64,000 nt of DNA from Geodermatophilus africanus. Lineage in GTDB: Bacteria > Actinomycetota > Actinomycetes > Mycobacteriales > Geodermatophilaceae. The DNA is taken from positions 118,337-182,336 of the forward strand of contig NZ_FNOT01000010.1 in NCBI RefSeq assembly GCF_900107105.1. The letters are read 5' to 3'. The notes beneath the pieces are model-generated. The model had not been told where the DNA came from. It did no database searches and saw only the letters and a list, made by a program, of their open reading frames with translations. Positions 52,175 to 60,880 of this stretch are shown in pieces. Position 1 is the stretch's first letter. Each line of letters starts with the position of its first letter. A program made the translations under genes and the position numbers.

Positions 52175-52787
52175 TCAAGCCAAACTGCGGTCTGGAACCC
52201 CCGTAGACAATCGCCTGTTCCAGTGCCAGTCGTCGAACGTCGTTCCAGCCTCCTTGGTCAATCGAGTAGATAGGAGGCGCGGGCCGAACTCAAACTCCAG
52301 CATGGTGAGCAGGGGGCCCACTGCTACTCGACCAGCCTCGATGAGGGTGGCGTGGTCCTCTGAAGGTTCGTCGCCAACCAAGACGACTTCAAGAGCGGCA
52401 ACGGCTTTCACGGTTTCTTTCCACCCCTCGGTGCTGAAGTGCAGGTTGGGACAGTTCATGTACAGTGACGTAGCCGTGGCCGTCATCGAGTACGCGGCCG
52501 TGCTCCGGGACGACCTCTTGATCCGATCGACGACCTGGGATTGTGTCATTGAAGCGAATCCCGCCGCGTTCGACGTCGCCGCAGTAGAAGGTGACGCGAA
52601 AATGTGGCCACTTCATCTCCACGGCGGGAAATGGGATCATGCGCAAGGTCTTATAGACCACTCGGTACGCTGGTTTTCCGGTGTCGGGTGGATGCTCTTC
52701 ATCGGTCTGTTGCCACCCACTGGCCTGCTGGAGGTGGGGTACGTCTACGCCCGTGGTCCAGGCGTCGATGTATTCTTGCGCTCCCAC
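52175..52787 (-). pseudogene. Unknown gene between nurA and the YidC-like gene, apparently frameshifted
   Basis: Two overlapping frames together look like one protein: AYRVVYKTLRMIPFPAVEMK and HFRVTFYCGDVERGGIRFND in the first, then NLHFSTEGWKETVKAVAALE and VGPLLTMLEFEFGPRLLSTR in the second. The change of frame would fall near 52540. The only clear start is GTG 52787, but the frame is open upstream to nurA with natural-looking residues, so the true start may be earlier. I do not recognise the family. It is part of the same unidirectional cluster, so it is probably a component of the system. Confidence 0.5.
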
Positions 52788-52891
52788 GAGGCGGTCAGAT
52801 ACGTCCTCCCCTTCGCCGTTTCCTTCCGTAGTCGGGCTCGAGGCACTGGTCGGTCGGCCATCGTTTCCTATCCGCTTGTTCGTCGCCTCCC

Positions 52892-54301
52892 TTACATGTA
52901 CGTCTGGTGCCGAGCGAGCCCGATCGAACTGCGGTCGAGTCCAAGGCCGTCCTGGGCCAGCAGGGTGAGGACGCTGCGCCCAGTCCCTAGTGGCAACGAG
53001 GACGCTGAGTGGGCCAAGGCAACAGGGATTACGGCGTTCGGGTACAGGCGGGTCTGGAGTCGGTCCAGGGCTTCGAGCGTCGGGCGGAGCGTCGGGTAAC
53101 TGGAGGGCTGTTCCGCCGGATTTGTGCCGCCGCTCGTGTTCACAGCCTCGTAGGGCTGACCTGCGGGAATGCGTGGGAAGGTGGCCACGATCATCTGGTC
53201 GGTGCTGCTCTTGTAGAAGAACCGGCGTCCGTAGAACTCGTCCTTGCCGTAGATGCTGTCCGATGCCTTTCGGCGGACGTGCTCAGCGATGTACTTCTGG
53301 TCCAGCACCATCACGGATTCGGGCGACATGTGCTCCGCGAGTGCGTTCGCGTGATCGACGAAGGCCCCGGACTTCTCGATGCCGACAACCAGCGGTGGTG
53401 CGAAGCCGCCCTTGGCGAGGGCCTCGCAGAGGCTTCCCCAGTAGTTCACCATCCGACGCTTCAGTGGCGCGGTCGGGCCGAAGAAGGCGAGCGGTCCGTC
53501 CGTGATGAACATGAGTTGACCGAGAACGGCCGGGGTCGTGCGGGCGAAGCCGTCCATGTAGGTGATGGTGAGGAGCCGCTCGGCGAGGTTCATGGTTCGG
53601 GTGAGGATCTCGATGTTCGAGCCCTCCTCGCTGTACTCCTCGTGCGTGCGGAGAAGGTCTGTTGCATATATCGGCGCCTGACAGTTGGTGCAGTTCTGCG
53701 GCTCGGCCGTGACCTGCTGCCCTTCGTCGTCGCACGTGGGGCACCGGCCGAGCGGAACGGCAGGCGCCGGGGTCCCGGGCGTGCCGTGAAGGGTCAGCAG
53801 GGCATCGATGAGTGAGAAGTCGGAGCCGAAGTCTTGCACCACCTGGTTGCAGAAGGTCTCGTACAACTCGACGCGCCAGGAGTCAACGCCGGACATCCCC
53901 GGTCGCGTCACCTGCGAACTGGGCAAGACCGCATTCACGATCTTGGTGGTCTGCGCCCGCTGGAGTCGCCGCGCGTCCACGAGGCCGTCGTCGCGGGAGT
54001 TGAGGAACTTCTCCAAGTCCAGCAGGACGGCGCCGACCTGTATGAAGCCCACACGGACGGAGGGGTACTTGGTCTTGGCCTCCACCTCCTGGTTGGAGCC
54101 GTCGAAGGCCATGACATGGGTCGTCGCCGGACGCCGCGGTGACGCGAAGTGAGTGAGATCGAAGGTGCGCTGGGTGATCTCGACTGGATCGCTGATCTCG
54201 ATCGTGGGGGTGTCCCAGCGAGCCAGGGCCTCGGTGACGATGGGGCTCTGCGCGATCGGAAGGTGCCCCAGGCGGGAGGCGCGCTCCTGCTCGTACGGCA
54301 T
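52892..54301 (-). CDS. nurA: NurA-domain nuclease
   Basis: A 469-residue protein. The N-terminal NurA motif is HVMAFDGSN with D67 as metal ligand, and a second acidic motif occurs at FITDGPLAFFG (D268). A zinc ribbon is inserted between them (C187/C190 and C204/C207). Later conserved-looking blocks are SVMVLDQKYIAEHVRR and GRRFFYKSSTDQMIVATFPR. NurA is a 5'-3' single/double-strand nuclease that works with the HerA translocase. ATG 54301 overlaps the herA stop by one base, which shows tight coupling. The zinc ribbon and bacterial island setting set it apart from archaeal recombination NurA. Confidence 0.82.
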   Translation of the reverse strand: MPYEQERASRLGHLPIAQSPIVTEALARWDTPTIEISDPVEITQRTFDLTHFASPRRPATTHVMAFDGSNQEVEAKTKYPSVRVGFIQVGAVLLDLEKFLNSRDDGLVDARRLQRAQTTKIVNAVLPSSQVTRPGMSGVDSWRVELYETFCNQVVQDFGSDFSLIDALLTLHGTPGTPAPAVPLGRCPTCDDEGQQVTAEPQNCTNCQAPIYATDLLRTHEEYSEEGSNIEILTRTMNLAERLLTITYMDGFARTTPAVLGQLMFITDGPLAFFGPTAPLKRRMVNYWGSLCEALAKGGFAPPLVVGIEKSGAFVDHANALAEHMSPESVMVLDQKYIAEHVRRKASDSIYGKDEFYGRRFFYKSSTDQMIVATFPRIPAGQPYEAVNTSGGTNPAEQPSSYPTLRPTLEALDRLQTRLYPNAVIPVALAHSASSLPLGTGRSVLTLLAQDGLGLDRSSIGLARHQTYM

Positions 54302-56409
54302 CAGATGCCCGTGTTCGGGGCGTCGATGGGGAGCAGCCCCGCGGCGATGCGGGCATTGTTGATCATGGAGTGGTCGAACTTGGCCACCTGCACCGGCACG
54401 ATGTACTTGCCGGAGAAGGTCTTCATCCGCACGAAGCCGCGGTCTTCCGACCGGCGGATCTCGTCCGCGAACTCGGCGTAGTCGTAGTAGTGCGCGAGTT
54501 CCCTCGTCTCCCGGTCAGAGTTCAGGTGAGCGATGACCCAGTTGTGGGTGGCCGAGAGGATCCGCGGGTCGATCGACGAGACCTCCTGCGTGGCATACAT
54601 GAGCCCGATCTCGTACTTGGCGGCCTCCTTCGCCAGGCGTACCCACGGGTCGGTGTCGTTCTTGTTCGAGTTCTCCCGGTCGAACAACCGGTGGGCCTCC
54701 TCGACGACGATCTGGATCTTCCGGGCGGGGAGGTTGCTGCGGAACCGGTTGTTGGCGGCGTCGAGCAGTCCTCGTACGAGCCGTTCGGACATCCGGGTGC
54801 CGACCCGCTCGGATCCGTAGGAGAGGTCGACGATGACGATCTTGCCGTCGGCGAGGTCCTTGAGGACCTTGGGGACGAAGTTTCCGGACGACCGGGGGTC
54901 GTGAAACTCGACGTAGTTCTTCAGGTGGTTGAGTACGGCGGTCCCGCCGGTGCCGTCGTACGCAGCGCGGATCGCGTTCCAGGCGCCGGCGTTCTGCCAC
55001 TTGGTGAAGTCGAGGCTGGCGTACTGCTGCGGCAGGCCGGCCTTCGACGCCGCCTCGGTCAGCCGCTTGCAGAGCCAGGTCATCGCGTTCTGGAGGCCGT
55101 CTGCGGTGTTGATCCGGACATACCCGGCGGTCGTGTCGGGGGTGACCGCGTCCGGGTGGTCGGCCAGGAGAAGGGTCGACATCGCGCCTGCCATCTGGAT
55201 CCGGATGCCGCTCCAGCCGGTGGGGACCTTGTACCCGGCCTTGGCCAGGAGGGCGTAGAGAGCGAAGCGGCCGAGCGACGCCTGCTGACGGGCGGCCTGG
55301 AAGGCGCCCTGGGTCGCGTAGTCGTTCTGGTCGGGCTCTGTGACCTCGGCGGCCCGGAATGCCTGCACGTAGCCCGCGTCCAGATCGCTGACGCACTCCT
55401 CGATGAGCCCGCGGACGGCCACCAACTCCTGCTGGTTGTAGAAGTTGAGGGTGAGCGCTTCCTCCTGCGGGTTGGCGGGGTCGGCGCGGAACTTGTAGAT
55501 CCGGACCCACTCCTCACCGAGGAGGCGGAGACCGGTCTGGTCCTGCTGGTTGACGGAGGCGTACTCGCCCTGCGGGTCGAAGATCAACTGACCGATTGAC
55601 TCGTCGGTCATCCGGGAGTGCTCGAAGACGGCCGTGCAGATCGTCTTGTTCGTGTTCGACTTGCCTGCGCGGGTCATGCCGAGGACGGCGGTCTTCCGGG
55701 AGATGAAGTCCGTGACGCGCACGTGGACCGGGACCTGCGCGAGGCCCGCACTCTCGGCGCGGCGGCGCGTCGAGGCGAAGCGGACATGGCCGAGGGTGAT
55801 CAGGTTGGGCTCGTCCCCGCGGTCGATCTCATCCTCGGTGCGCTCGGGGTAGGAGGCGATGAAGGACAGCACCTCCGGGCTGGGCGTGTAGACGAAGTAC
55901 CGAGCCCCCGCGTACACGTTGTCCAGGTCGGCGCCCCACTGGATGAACTGGTGACCCCCGGCGGTGCTGGGGTAGAAGGTGCCGAGGACCTCGCACTCGA
56001 ACGCGGACAACTCGATCTGGCTGCTGGTCAGGGCGTCGAGGACATCGGACGGCGGACGGTCCCGCAGGTCGGCATCTCGCATGGCTGCCAGGCGGGTCGC
56101 GACGACCTCGGCCTGGTTGGGCAGTTGGGCGACGTTCCTGACCCGGAGCAGGATGACCTCGTCCTCGTCGAGGGGCTGCTGAGACTCCTGATCGGGGACG
56201 GTCGCGGCCGCGAGCAGGAAACCGTGCCGGGGCACACCACCGCACTCCCGCTTCGTGTGGTCGTCGGTGATGATCACCGCCCGCTCGTAGTCGAGGTGGT
56301 ACACGCCCCCCAGGCGCTTGGCTCCGGCGAACAGGTGCGTGAGCGGGTTGGTGCCCGTGCTCACCTGCGCCGCGATCCCCGTCAGCGTCACCGTGGTCTC
56401 CCTCGTCAC
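54301..56409 (-). CDS. herA: HerA-family hexameric DNA translocase
   Basis: A 702-residue FtsK/HerA-superfamily ATPase. An N-terminal HAS-barrel-like region (to about 230) is followed by Walker A GMTRAGKSN (244-252), FDPQGEYASV, a long helical insertion (about 300-500), Walker B IQIVVEEAHRLF (565-576) and ATQEVSSIDPRIL near the end with the arginine-finger zone. HerA hexamers pump DNA and feed or regulate partner nucleases; bacterial forms occur in several anti-phage systems. Here the partner is NurA, one base away. GTG 56409 is the start. The DNA methylase lies 58 bp upstream on the same strand. Confidence 0.88.
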   Translation of the reverse strand: MTRETTVTLTGIAAQVSTGTNPLTHLFAGAKRLGGVYHLDYERAVIITDDHTKRECGGVPRHGFLLAAATVPDQESQQPLDEDEVILLRVRNVAQLPNQAEVVATRLAAMRDADLRDRPPSDVLDALTSSQIELSAFECEVLGTFYPSTAGGHQFIQWGADLDNVYAGARYFVYTPSPEVLSFIASYPERTEDEIDRGDEPNLITLGHVRFASTRRRAESAGLAQVPVHVRVTDFISRKTAVLGMTRAGKSNTNKTICTAVFEHSRMTDESIGQLIFDPQGEYASVNQQDQTGLRLLGEEWVRIYKFRADPANPQEEALTLNFYNQQELVAVRGLIEECVSDLDAGYVQAFRAAEVTEPDQNDYATQGAFQAARQQASLGRFALYALLAKAGYKVPTGWSGIRIQMAGAMSTLLLADHPDAVTPDTTAGYVRINTADGLQNAMTWLCKRLTEAASKAGLPQQYASLDFTKWQNAGAWNAIRAAYDGTGGTAVLNHLKNYVEFHDPRSSGNFVPKVLKDLADGKIVIVDLSYGSERVGTRMSERLVRGLLDAANNRFRSNLPARKIQIVVEEAHRLFDRENSNKNDTDPWVRLAKEAAKYEIGLMYATQEVSSIDPRILSATHNWVIAHLNSDRETRELAHYYDYAEFADEIRRSEDRGFVRMKTFSGKYIVPVQVAKFDHSMINNARIAAGLLPIDAPNTGI

Positions 56410-56467
56410 TCCGCGCGGCGACGGCCCTACTCCGTGCCGCTATGGCCTGGCGCGAAGGTCTACCAGG

Positions 56468-57475
56468 TCACACTGACGGAACCGGGGAGGTTACGGACCT
56501 GTACCGATCCGAGTCCGGAATGTCCGGGTAGTTGGTGACGAGCAACTCGTCTCGCACTGTCCGACTGTTTGAGCCCGCGGCTGTGTACCGGTGAGGTACG
56601 AGCAGACTGGTCCTACCACCACCGTCCGGGTAGAGATTGCGGGCGACGGGGTTGTCGTCGTAGGAGAGCAGCCACCTAAAGTCGGAGCAGTCCCGGAGAG
56701 CCTCGGCTAGGGCCTCGTGCGCTTGGTCTTCGAACGACCACTCGTAGAGGTACGGCGCCTTCTCGACATAAGGTGGATCGAGGTACACGGTGATCTCGCC
56801 CGCGTCTAGGTCACCGAAGGTGCGCTTGACCCTCTGAAGTGTGGTCGCCCAATCGCTAGGCCACACATCGAGGATGCGACCAGTGTCAGCCAGTTCTCCG
56901 ATAGCGCGAATCCGTCGGGCTAAACCCTCCTTGCCGAACCGGCAGTCAATCTTGTAGGCAGAGGTCTGAGCGCGACCGCCGATAGGACCGGCACGTCCGT
57001 GCAAGATGCCAGAGAAGGTCGTCCTGTTCAAGAATAGGCACTTTAATGCCTGCTCCCGGCGTGATGTCGGCTCAGCCGCGCGCCACCAATCCCACCGGGC
57101 CACGGATACTTCCTCTTCTTGCATTCGGTTAATCAGCCAGGTGGTCTCAAAGGCCGCCGTATACCAAAAGGAAGAGACGAGCGGGTCGGCGTCGGCCAGG
57201 ATTACATGCTCGACCGCGCCGCTGCCAACCAAGCGCAGCGCAGTCGTTGCGCCACCGCAGAACGGTTCAACTAGCAGTCGAGGCGGCGGCACATTAGCGC
57301 GGATAATCCCCTCGATTATGGGGGTCAACTGACGCTTGGCGCCCGGATACCGAAGGGGGCTCAATACGGACTGGTCGAAGAACTTGGGGTTTTCCAGACT
57401 CTTGGGCTTGTCCAGGACCGCGTCTGGCGCCCATGGCCGCTGCCGCGTCGGAAGACGCTTGGTCGGCCTAGGCAT
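56468..57475 (-). CDS. D12-class (Dam-like) N6-adenine DNA methyltransferase
   Basis: A 335-residue methylase of the alpha group. SPLRYPGAKRQL (39-50) is the D12 N-terminal signature, EPFCGGATTAL (70-80) the SAM-binding motif, and VYLDPPYVEK (230-239) the catalytic DPPY motif. It should methylate adenine in a short target, perhaps GATC-like as for Dam, but the recognition residues cannot be read. Gene order methylase-HerA-NurA suggests self/non-self marking for an HerA-NurA nuclease complex. No type II restriction gene is adjacent. ATG 57475 is used. Confidence 0.87.
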   Translation of the reverse strand: MPRPTKRLPTRQRPWAPDAVLDKPKSLENPKFFDQSVLSPLRYPGAKRQLTPIIEGIIRANVPPPRLLVEPFCGGATTALRLVGSGAVEHVILADADPLVSSFWYTAAFETTWLINRMQEEEVSVARWDWWRAAEPTSRREQALKCLFLNRTTFSGILHGRAGPIGGRAQTSAYKIDCRFGKEGLARRIRAIGELADTGRILDVWPSDWATTLQRVKRTFGDLDAGEITVYLDPPYVEKAPYLYEWSFEDQAHEALAEALRDCSDFRWLLSYDDNPVARNLYPDGGGRTSLLVPHRYTAAGSNSRTVRDELLVTNYPDIPDSDRYRSVTSPVPSV

Positions 57476-57640
57476 TTTTCTCCCTCATCCTGCGCTCGCG
57501 GAGCGCCTGCGGCTGGACCCCAGCGGTAACGGCACGCTACTTGAGGGGGCTGACAGATCTTGGGAACGCCACGGACTCCCAGGCCATCGACGGATCCGCC
57601 GCGTCTAGCCAACCGAGCAGTACCGTGCCACCGTCCAGCC

Positions 57641-58105
57641 ATGCCAGCCGGTCAGCCCTTCACGTCCGCGGATCTCGCGCGCTGGCCCGCCAGTGCTGAG
57701 AAGGTCGAGATTATCCTCGGCGGGCTCCTGTACTCCGGCAGGTTCACAGGGGAGGACGCTGCCGCAGCACGACGGACCTACCCCCTACACGAGGTCTACC
57801 TCGATGACCAAGGCATGCTGCGCGCGCAGGCCGCCGACGTCCGGGAGGCCGGCAAGCGCCGGCTGCTCGAGGCCGGCGGGCGCAAGGAGATCGCGATGAT
57901 GGTGCCGGTCGTCTTCCTGGTGCTAGCCGTCCCAAACCATCACCTTAACGAAGACCGCCAGACGCTGATGGCGTTGAGGCGTCACCAGATTGAGCCATCT
58001 GGACCGCGACGCCATCCGCCTCCTCGACGAGCGCCGCTCGGTCCGCCCCGCAACCTCGGGGTGGAAAACGACGGTCCTCCCCTTGGCGCTCCGGTCTGCC
58101 AATGA
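57641..58105 (+). CDS. Hypothetical protein
   Basis: A 154-residue frame from ATG 57641, with FTSADLARWPASAEKVEIIL and RRTYPLHEVYLDDQG at its start. No family is recognised. The last 50 residues are Pro/Arg-rich and may be non-native sequence after a damaged stop. It is divergent from the methylase gene, with 165 bp between, so a common promoter region is likely. Confidence 0.45.
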   Translation: MPAGQPFTSADLARWPASAEKVEIILGGLLYSGRFTGEDAAAARRTYPLHEVYLDDQGMLRAQAADVREAGKRRLLEAGGRKEIAMMVPVVFLVLAVPNHHLNEDRQTLMALRRHQIEPSGPRRHPPPRRAPLGPPRNLGVENDGPPLGAPVCQ

Positions 58106-58168
58106 CCACTGCGTGGCCAACACTCGACTACGGTGCCCCGTGAAGGTGTGCTACAGCCACCAAGGGGG

Positions 58169-58749
58169 ATGATCGACTTGGATCCAATTGCCATCAGCGT
58201 GGTCGCTGCAATCCTCGGCGGCTTAGGCTCGCTTGTCACTGGCTTCATATCGGATCGACATTCCCGCAACACCAGATCGATAAGCGTGGAGGGCGAACTA
58301 CGACAGGTCAATGCAGCTCTCGATAGGACCGCAATAGACGCGCTCCGTTCGGATTCACTGGCCCGGGCTGCCGAAGCTCTCGCGACCACGACGGAAGCCC
58401 CCACGGTCCTAGTCGCATCACGTGAGCAGCCGAAAGCGGATGTCGAGTCTGCGGTCCAACGACACGTTGACTCGGCTGTGGAGTCGCTACAGGTCCGAAT
58501 CAGGACCATAGAGGAACGGTTTCCGGCCCAGTCTGAGATTGACAAGATTGCGTCGGTGAACGCTGCTATCGCAGCGACGAAAATCGAAGCCTTGCAGGAT
58601 TCAATCAAGCGACTAGAGGCGAAGATTGAGCCGAGATTGCTGAGAAGGTTAGCAAATGGGACGTTGCAACTATCGTGATGATGGTCCTCGGCGCAATCGG
58701 AGGCCTTGTGGGGGTCGTCTTCGGAATTATCAAGTTCGTTACGGGATGA
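58169..58749 (+). pseudogene. Membrane-bound coiled-coil protein, split by a frameshift
   Basis: ATG 58169 (GGGGG upstream) begins a protein with an N-terminal membrane helix (ISVVAAILGGLGSLVTGF) and a long coiled coil of about 100 residues (SAVQRHVDSAVESLQVRIRT). The frame stops after KIEPRLLRRL, but the +1 frame continues EIAEKVSKWDVATIVMMVLG and GVVFGIIKFVTG to a stop at 58749. This is a fitting C-terminal membrane helix. One base changed near 58630 would join them. Function unknown; membrane helices at both ends of a coiled coil recall toxin/abortive-infection effectors. Confidence 0.5.
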
Positions 58750-58996
58750 GCTTATCGCCGCCATGACACTTCGAGCAACGTCGGCGCCAGACTGACGGTC
58801 GAACCGAGCGATGTGAACATGGGGACAGGACTCGCATTGTCATGCCGAGGATGGGGCAACTGCTGCGCTCTGGTGGTCTCCCTAGTGCTGTCGGTCCCAA
58901 CGGGCAGGTTACTCGCGCAACCCGTTTCGATGAGGTAGAGGTCGGCCCGCGTAACCTCATACCTGTGCGCGTGCAGGTTTCCTCGCCTTGGGCCCC

Positions 58997-59338
58997 TCAC
59001 AAGGTCTCCCCAACCCCCCACTTGGCGTAGAGGACCATCGCCACCATGCAGGCGATGAGCCCAATGATTGCCATCGTAAGTCCCGCCTTGGCCTTGCCGG
59101 ACTGATCGCTGGGCAGGGCAACCGAACTGAACACGATCCCGAGGATGGACAACACCACCCCAATAGCAACTACGCCGAAGAGCCCGATAAGCAGGCCGAG
59201 AAGACCGCAAACAAATCCAGCACTGCCCATCGGGCTTGCTGGGGCGGGAGCTGGCATCGGTAGGGCAGCCGACGGCGGCTGTGGCGGTCCGCCGGGCGGC
59301 TTGCGCGGTGGGAAGTCGCCGTTCACTCCGGTGATCAT
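58997..59338 (-). CDS. DUF4190-like small membrane protein
   Basis: A 113-residue protein: Pro-rich N-terminal 40 residues, then two helices in GFVCGLLGLLIGLFGVVAIG and AGLTMAIIGLIACMVAMVLY, the DUF4190 pattern. ATG 59338 is used. Related in domain to the 19.2-kb protein but not closely in sequence. No role can be assigned. Confidence 0.6.
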   Translation of the reverse strand: MITGVNGDFPPRKPPGGPPQPPSAALPMPAPAPASPMGSAGFVCGLLGLLIGLFGVVAIGVVLSILGIVFSSVALPSDQSGKAKAGLTMAIIGLIACMVAMVLYAKWGVGETL

Positions 59339-59625
59339 GGCGTTATGGTGGGGCGTCCGTGGCAAGTTCGATCAACAAGCGTTCGTGCTTTTCCCTCATT
59401 TGGGTAAGCTTCGTCTACCACGCCGAGTCGGGTTGTGACCTCGACGCCCTGACCCACGGTGCGGCAAGCGCATCGATCAGCTCTACCGCGCCCGGGCCTC
59501 CAAGCGCGACCTTCGGGTCGTCATTATCGACCAGGACAGCGCGCCGCCTGAGCGGCCCAACCCCCCGGGGTGCCGCTGCTGTCAGGTACTACTTCTCTCC
59601 CGTGAGGACTGTCAGCCGGGTCGCA

Positions 59626-60399
59626 TCAATCTAGCGGCGGGGCTGCAGGGCCTTCTTCGGCCTTCGATGTGATTGTGACCCACAGCAATTTCGACTGCAA
59701 TCGCTCTTCGGGCACATTGAGCGGTTCGTCCCAGCAGCCTTCCGATAGGTTGTGGTCCGCGTCCTTCTCAACGCAGGACTGCTGATCGGCGAACCCGTTT
59801 TCGCGGTATCGGTGAATCTTCTGAGCAAGCTCGGGATCTACGGCGATGGCTAAAAATGCGTGCAACCCTTCCCCCACTGCGAACGCCTCGTCGCATTCCC
59901 AATGGCCATCGGACTTTGGACCGCAAGGACCGAAGGCAGGGTAAGCCGCATGAAAGGGGAAGGCGTCGGATGGTGAAGTCATTTCGGCCGTCAACACCCA
60001 TACCGTTTCGCCGGGCCTGAGCCCGCTAGAGGTGCCCTCGACTGGCACAGCCCCACCAGTCTGCAAGGTCACATCTTCTGTGGTGAATGCAATGGCTCGC
60101 TCCTCGGTCGGAATGCCGGCTAAGCGAAAACCTATAATGCCCGCGCAAACTAGGCTTAGCACGGCAAGTGCTGCCATCACTCTAACCCCCTTGGGAAAGA
60201 GCCACGCCACGCCCTGGGTGCGCAACCTATTTAGAGCGATGTGGAATCCAACGACAGAAACGAACAAGCAGATGAAGGCGGCAAGGCGCCACCCATCATC
60301 CCCTGCCCATTCCTGCACCCAGATGCCAGTGCCTATAACAAGTGCCTCGAGGATCCAGAACTCTACAAGCATTCGATGGGAGCTAAGAGGCGTCGTCAC
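59626..60399 (-). CDS. Hypothetical membrane protein with external Cys-containing domain
   Basis: A 257-residue protein with three N-terminal membrane helices (VEFWILEALVIGTGIWVQ, AAFICLFVSVVGFHIAL and MAALAVLSLVCAGIIGF), then about 150 residues outside. The external part holds four Cys (AFGPCGPKSDGHWECDEAF, QQSCVEK and SEGCWDEP), enough for two disulfides. No family recognised. It is the last gene before the right junction. Confidence 0.65.
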   Translation of the reverse strand: MTTPLSSHRMLVEFWILEALVIGTGIWVQEWAGDDGWRLAAFICLFVSVVGFHIALNRLRTQGVAWLFPKGVRVMAALAVLSLVCAGIIGFRLAGIPTEERAIAFTTEDVTLQTGGAVPVEGTSSGLRPGETVWVLTAEMTSPSDAFPFHAAYPAFGPCGPKSDGHWECDEAFAVGEGLHAFLAIAVDPELAQKIHRYRENGFADQQSCVEKDADHNLSEGCWDEPLNVPEERLQSKLLWVTITSKAEEGPAAPPLD

Positions 60400-60533
60400 A
60401 GTCGTGCATCGTCCATCAGATCACCGCACCGAATCGGTCAACTGGCCCGACGCATGAACTCCTTTGGCTCACCTCCCTCGCCTGGCTCATGTGTCACTGC
60501 AGCCTCCGGTCGAGAGCCCCTGCCGCGCTGCTG

Positions 60534-60644
60534 GACCGGAAGACCCTGACTGTCCTGGGCCCGGTCGTCATCCTCGTGCTGCCGGTGACCGTCCTCTTCG
60601 CGCTCTACCCCGGCTTGATCAGCATCGTCTCGCTGGCGCGATGA
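60534..60644 (+). pseudogene. tadC: C-terminal remnant of a TadC-like membrane protein
   Basis: The frame DRKTLTVLGPVVILVLPVTV, then LFALYPGLISIVSLAR and stop, is the last membrane helix of a TadC/type II secretion F-domain protein. No start or upstream domain exists; the sequence before it is island. It marks the right border of the insertion in the tad operon. Confidence 0.75.
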
Positions 60645-60673
60645 GCCCGCGGACACGACAGGAAGGACGCAGC

Positions 60674-60880
60674 ATGCCGATGTTCACGGGGGTCCTCGCG
60701 GCGCTGGACGCACTGGCCGACCGCCTGCGCGGGGACGATCCCGAGCGGGGTGACGTGCCCGGCTGGGTGATGATCACGGTGATGACGGCGGCGCTGGTGC
60801 TGGCCATCCTCATCCCGTTCCGCGAGGCGATCGTCGCCGCGGTCACCAATGCCCTGGCGTCCGTCACGACCGGTGGATGA
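60674..60880 (+). CDS. Small Flp/Tad pilin-like protein
   Basis: A 68-residue protein with a polar N-terminus containing RGDDPERGDVPGW, followed by one hydrophobic helix (MITVMTAALVLAILIPFREA) and a short Ala/Thr tail. In actinobacterial tad clusters such genes lie between tadC and tadE. AGGAAGG precedes ATG 60674. Without TadA, TadB and TadC the pilin probably cannot be assembled in this strain, unless another locus helps. Confidence 0.65.
   Translation: MPMFTGVLAALDALADRLRGDDPERGDVPGWVMITVMTAALVLAILIPFREAIVAAVTNALASVTTGG

Larger units (their letters stand above)
41760..60533. mobile_element. About 18.8-kb composite genomic island inserted in the tad locus
   Basis: Left junction is inside tadA after codon 233 (about 41760); right junction is before the last 36 codons of a tadC-like gene (60534). 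A 57-bp tadA piece at 46174-46230 divides it into a phage-remnant part and a lower-G+C defence part. Contents are capsid and scaffold remnants, small cargo genes, a Septu-like pair, a decayed tyrosine integrase and a methylase-HerA-NurA-YidC-like cluster. The host's dispersed AAGGACCCC repeats are absent within it. The C-terminal half of tadA, all of tadB and most of tadC are missing. No obvious att duplication is seen at the two ends. Confidence 0.75.

Noticed and set aside
52083..53099. 338-codon plus-strand frame opposite the unknown gene and the end of nurA
   Set aside because: No domain pattern is visible and it overlaps genes with clear motifs on the other strand; treated as a shadow frame.
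59442..59665. Plus-strand frame reading RPDPRCGKRIDQLYRARASK and onwards, protein-like in composition
   Set aside because: There is no start codon after the preceding stop, and it overlaps the end of the minus-strand membrane protein; at most a decayed gene.
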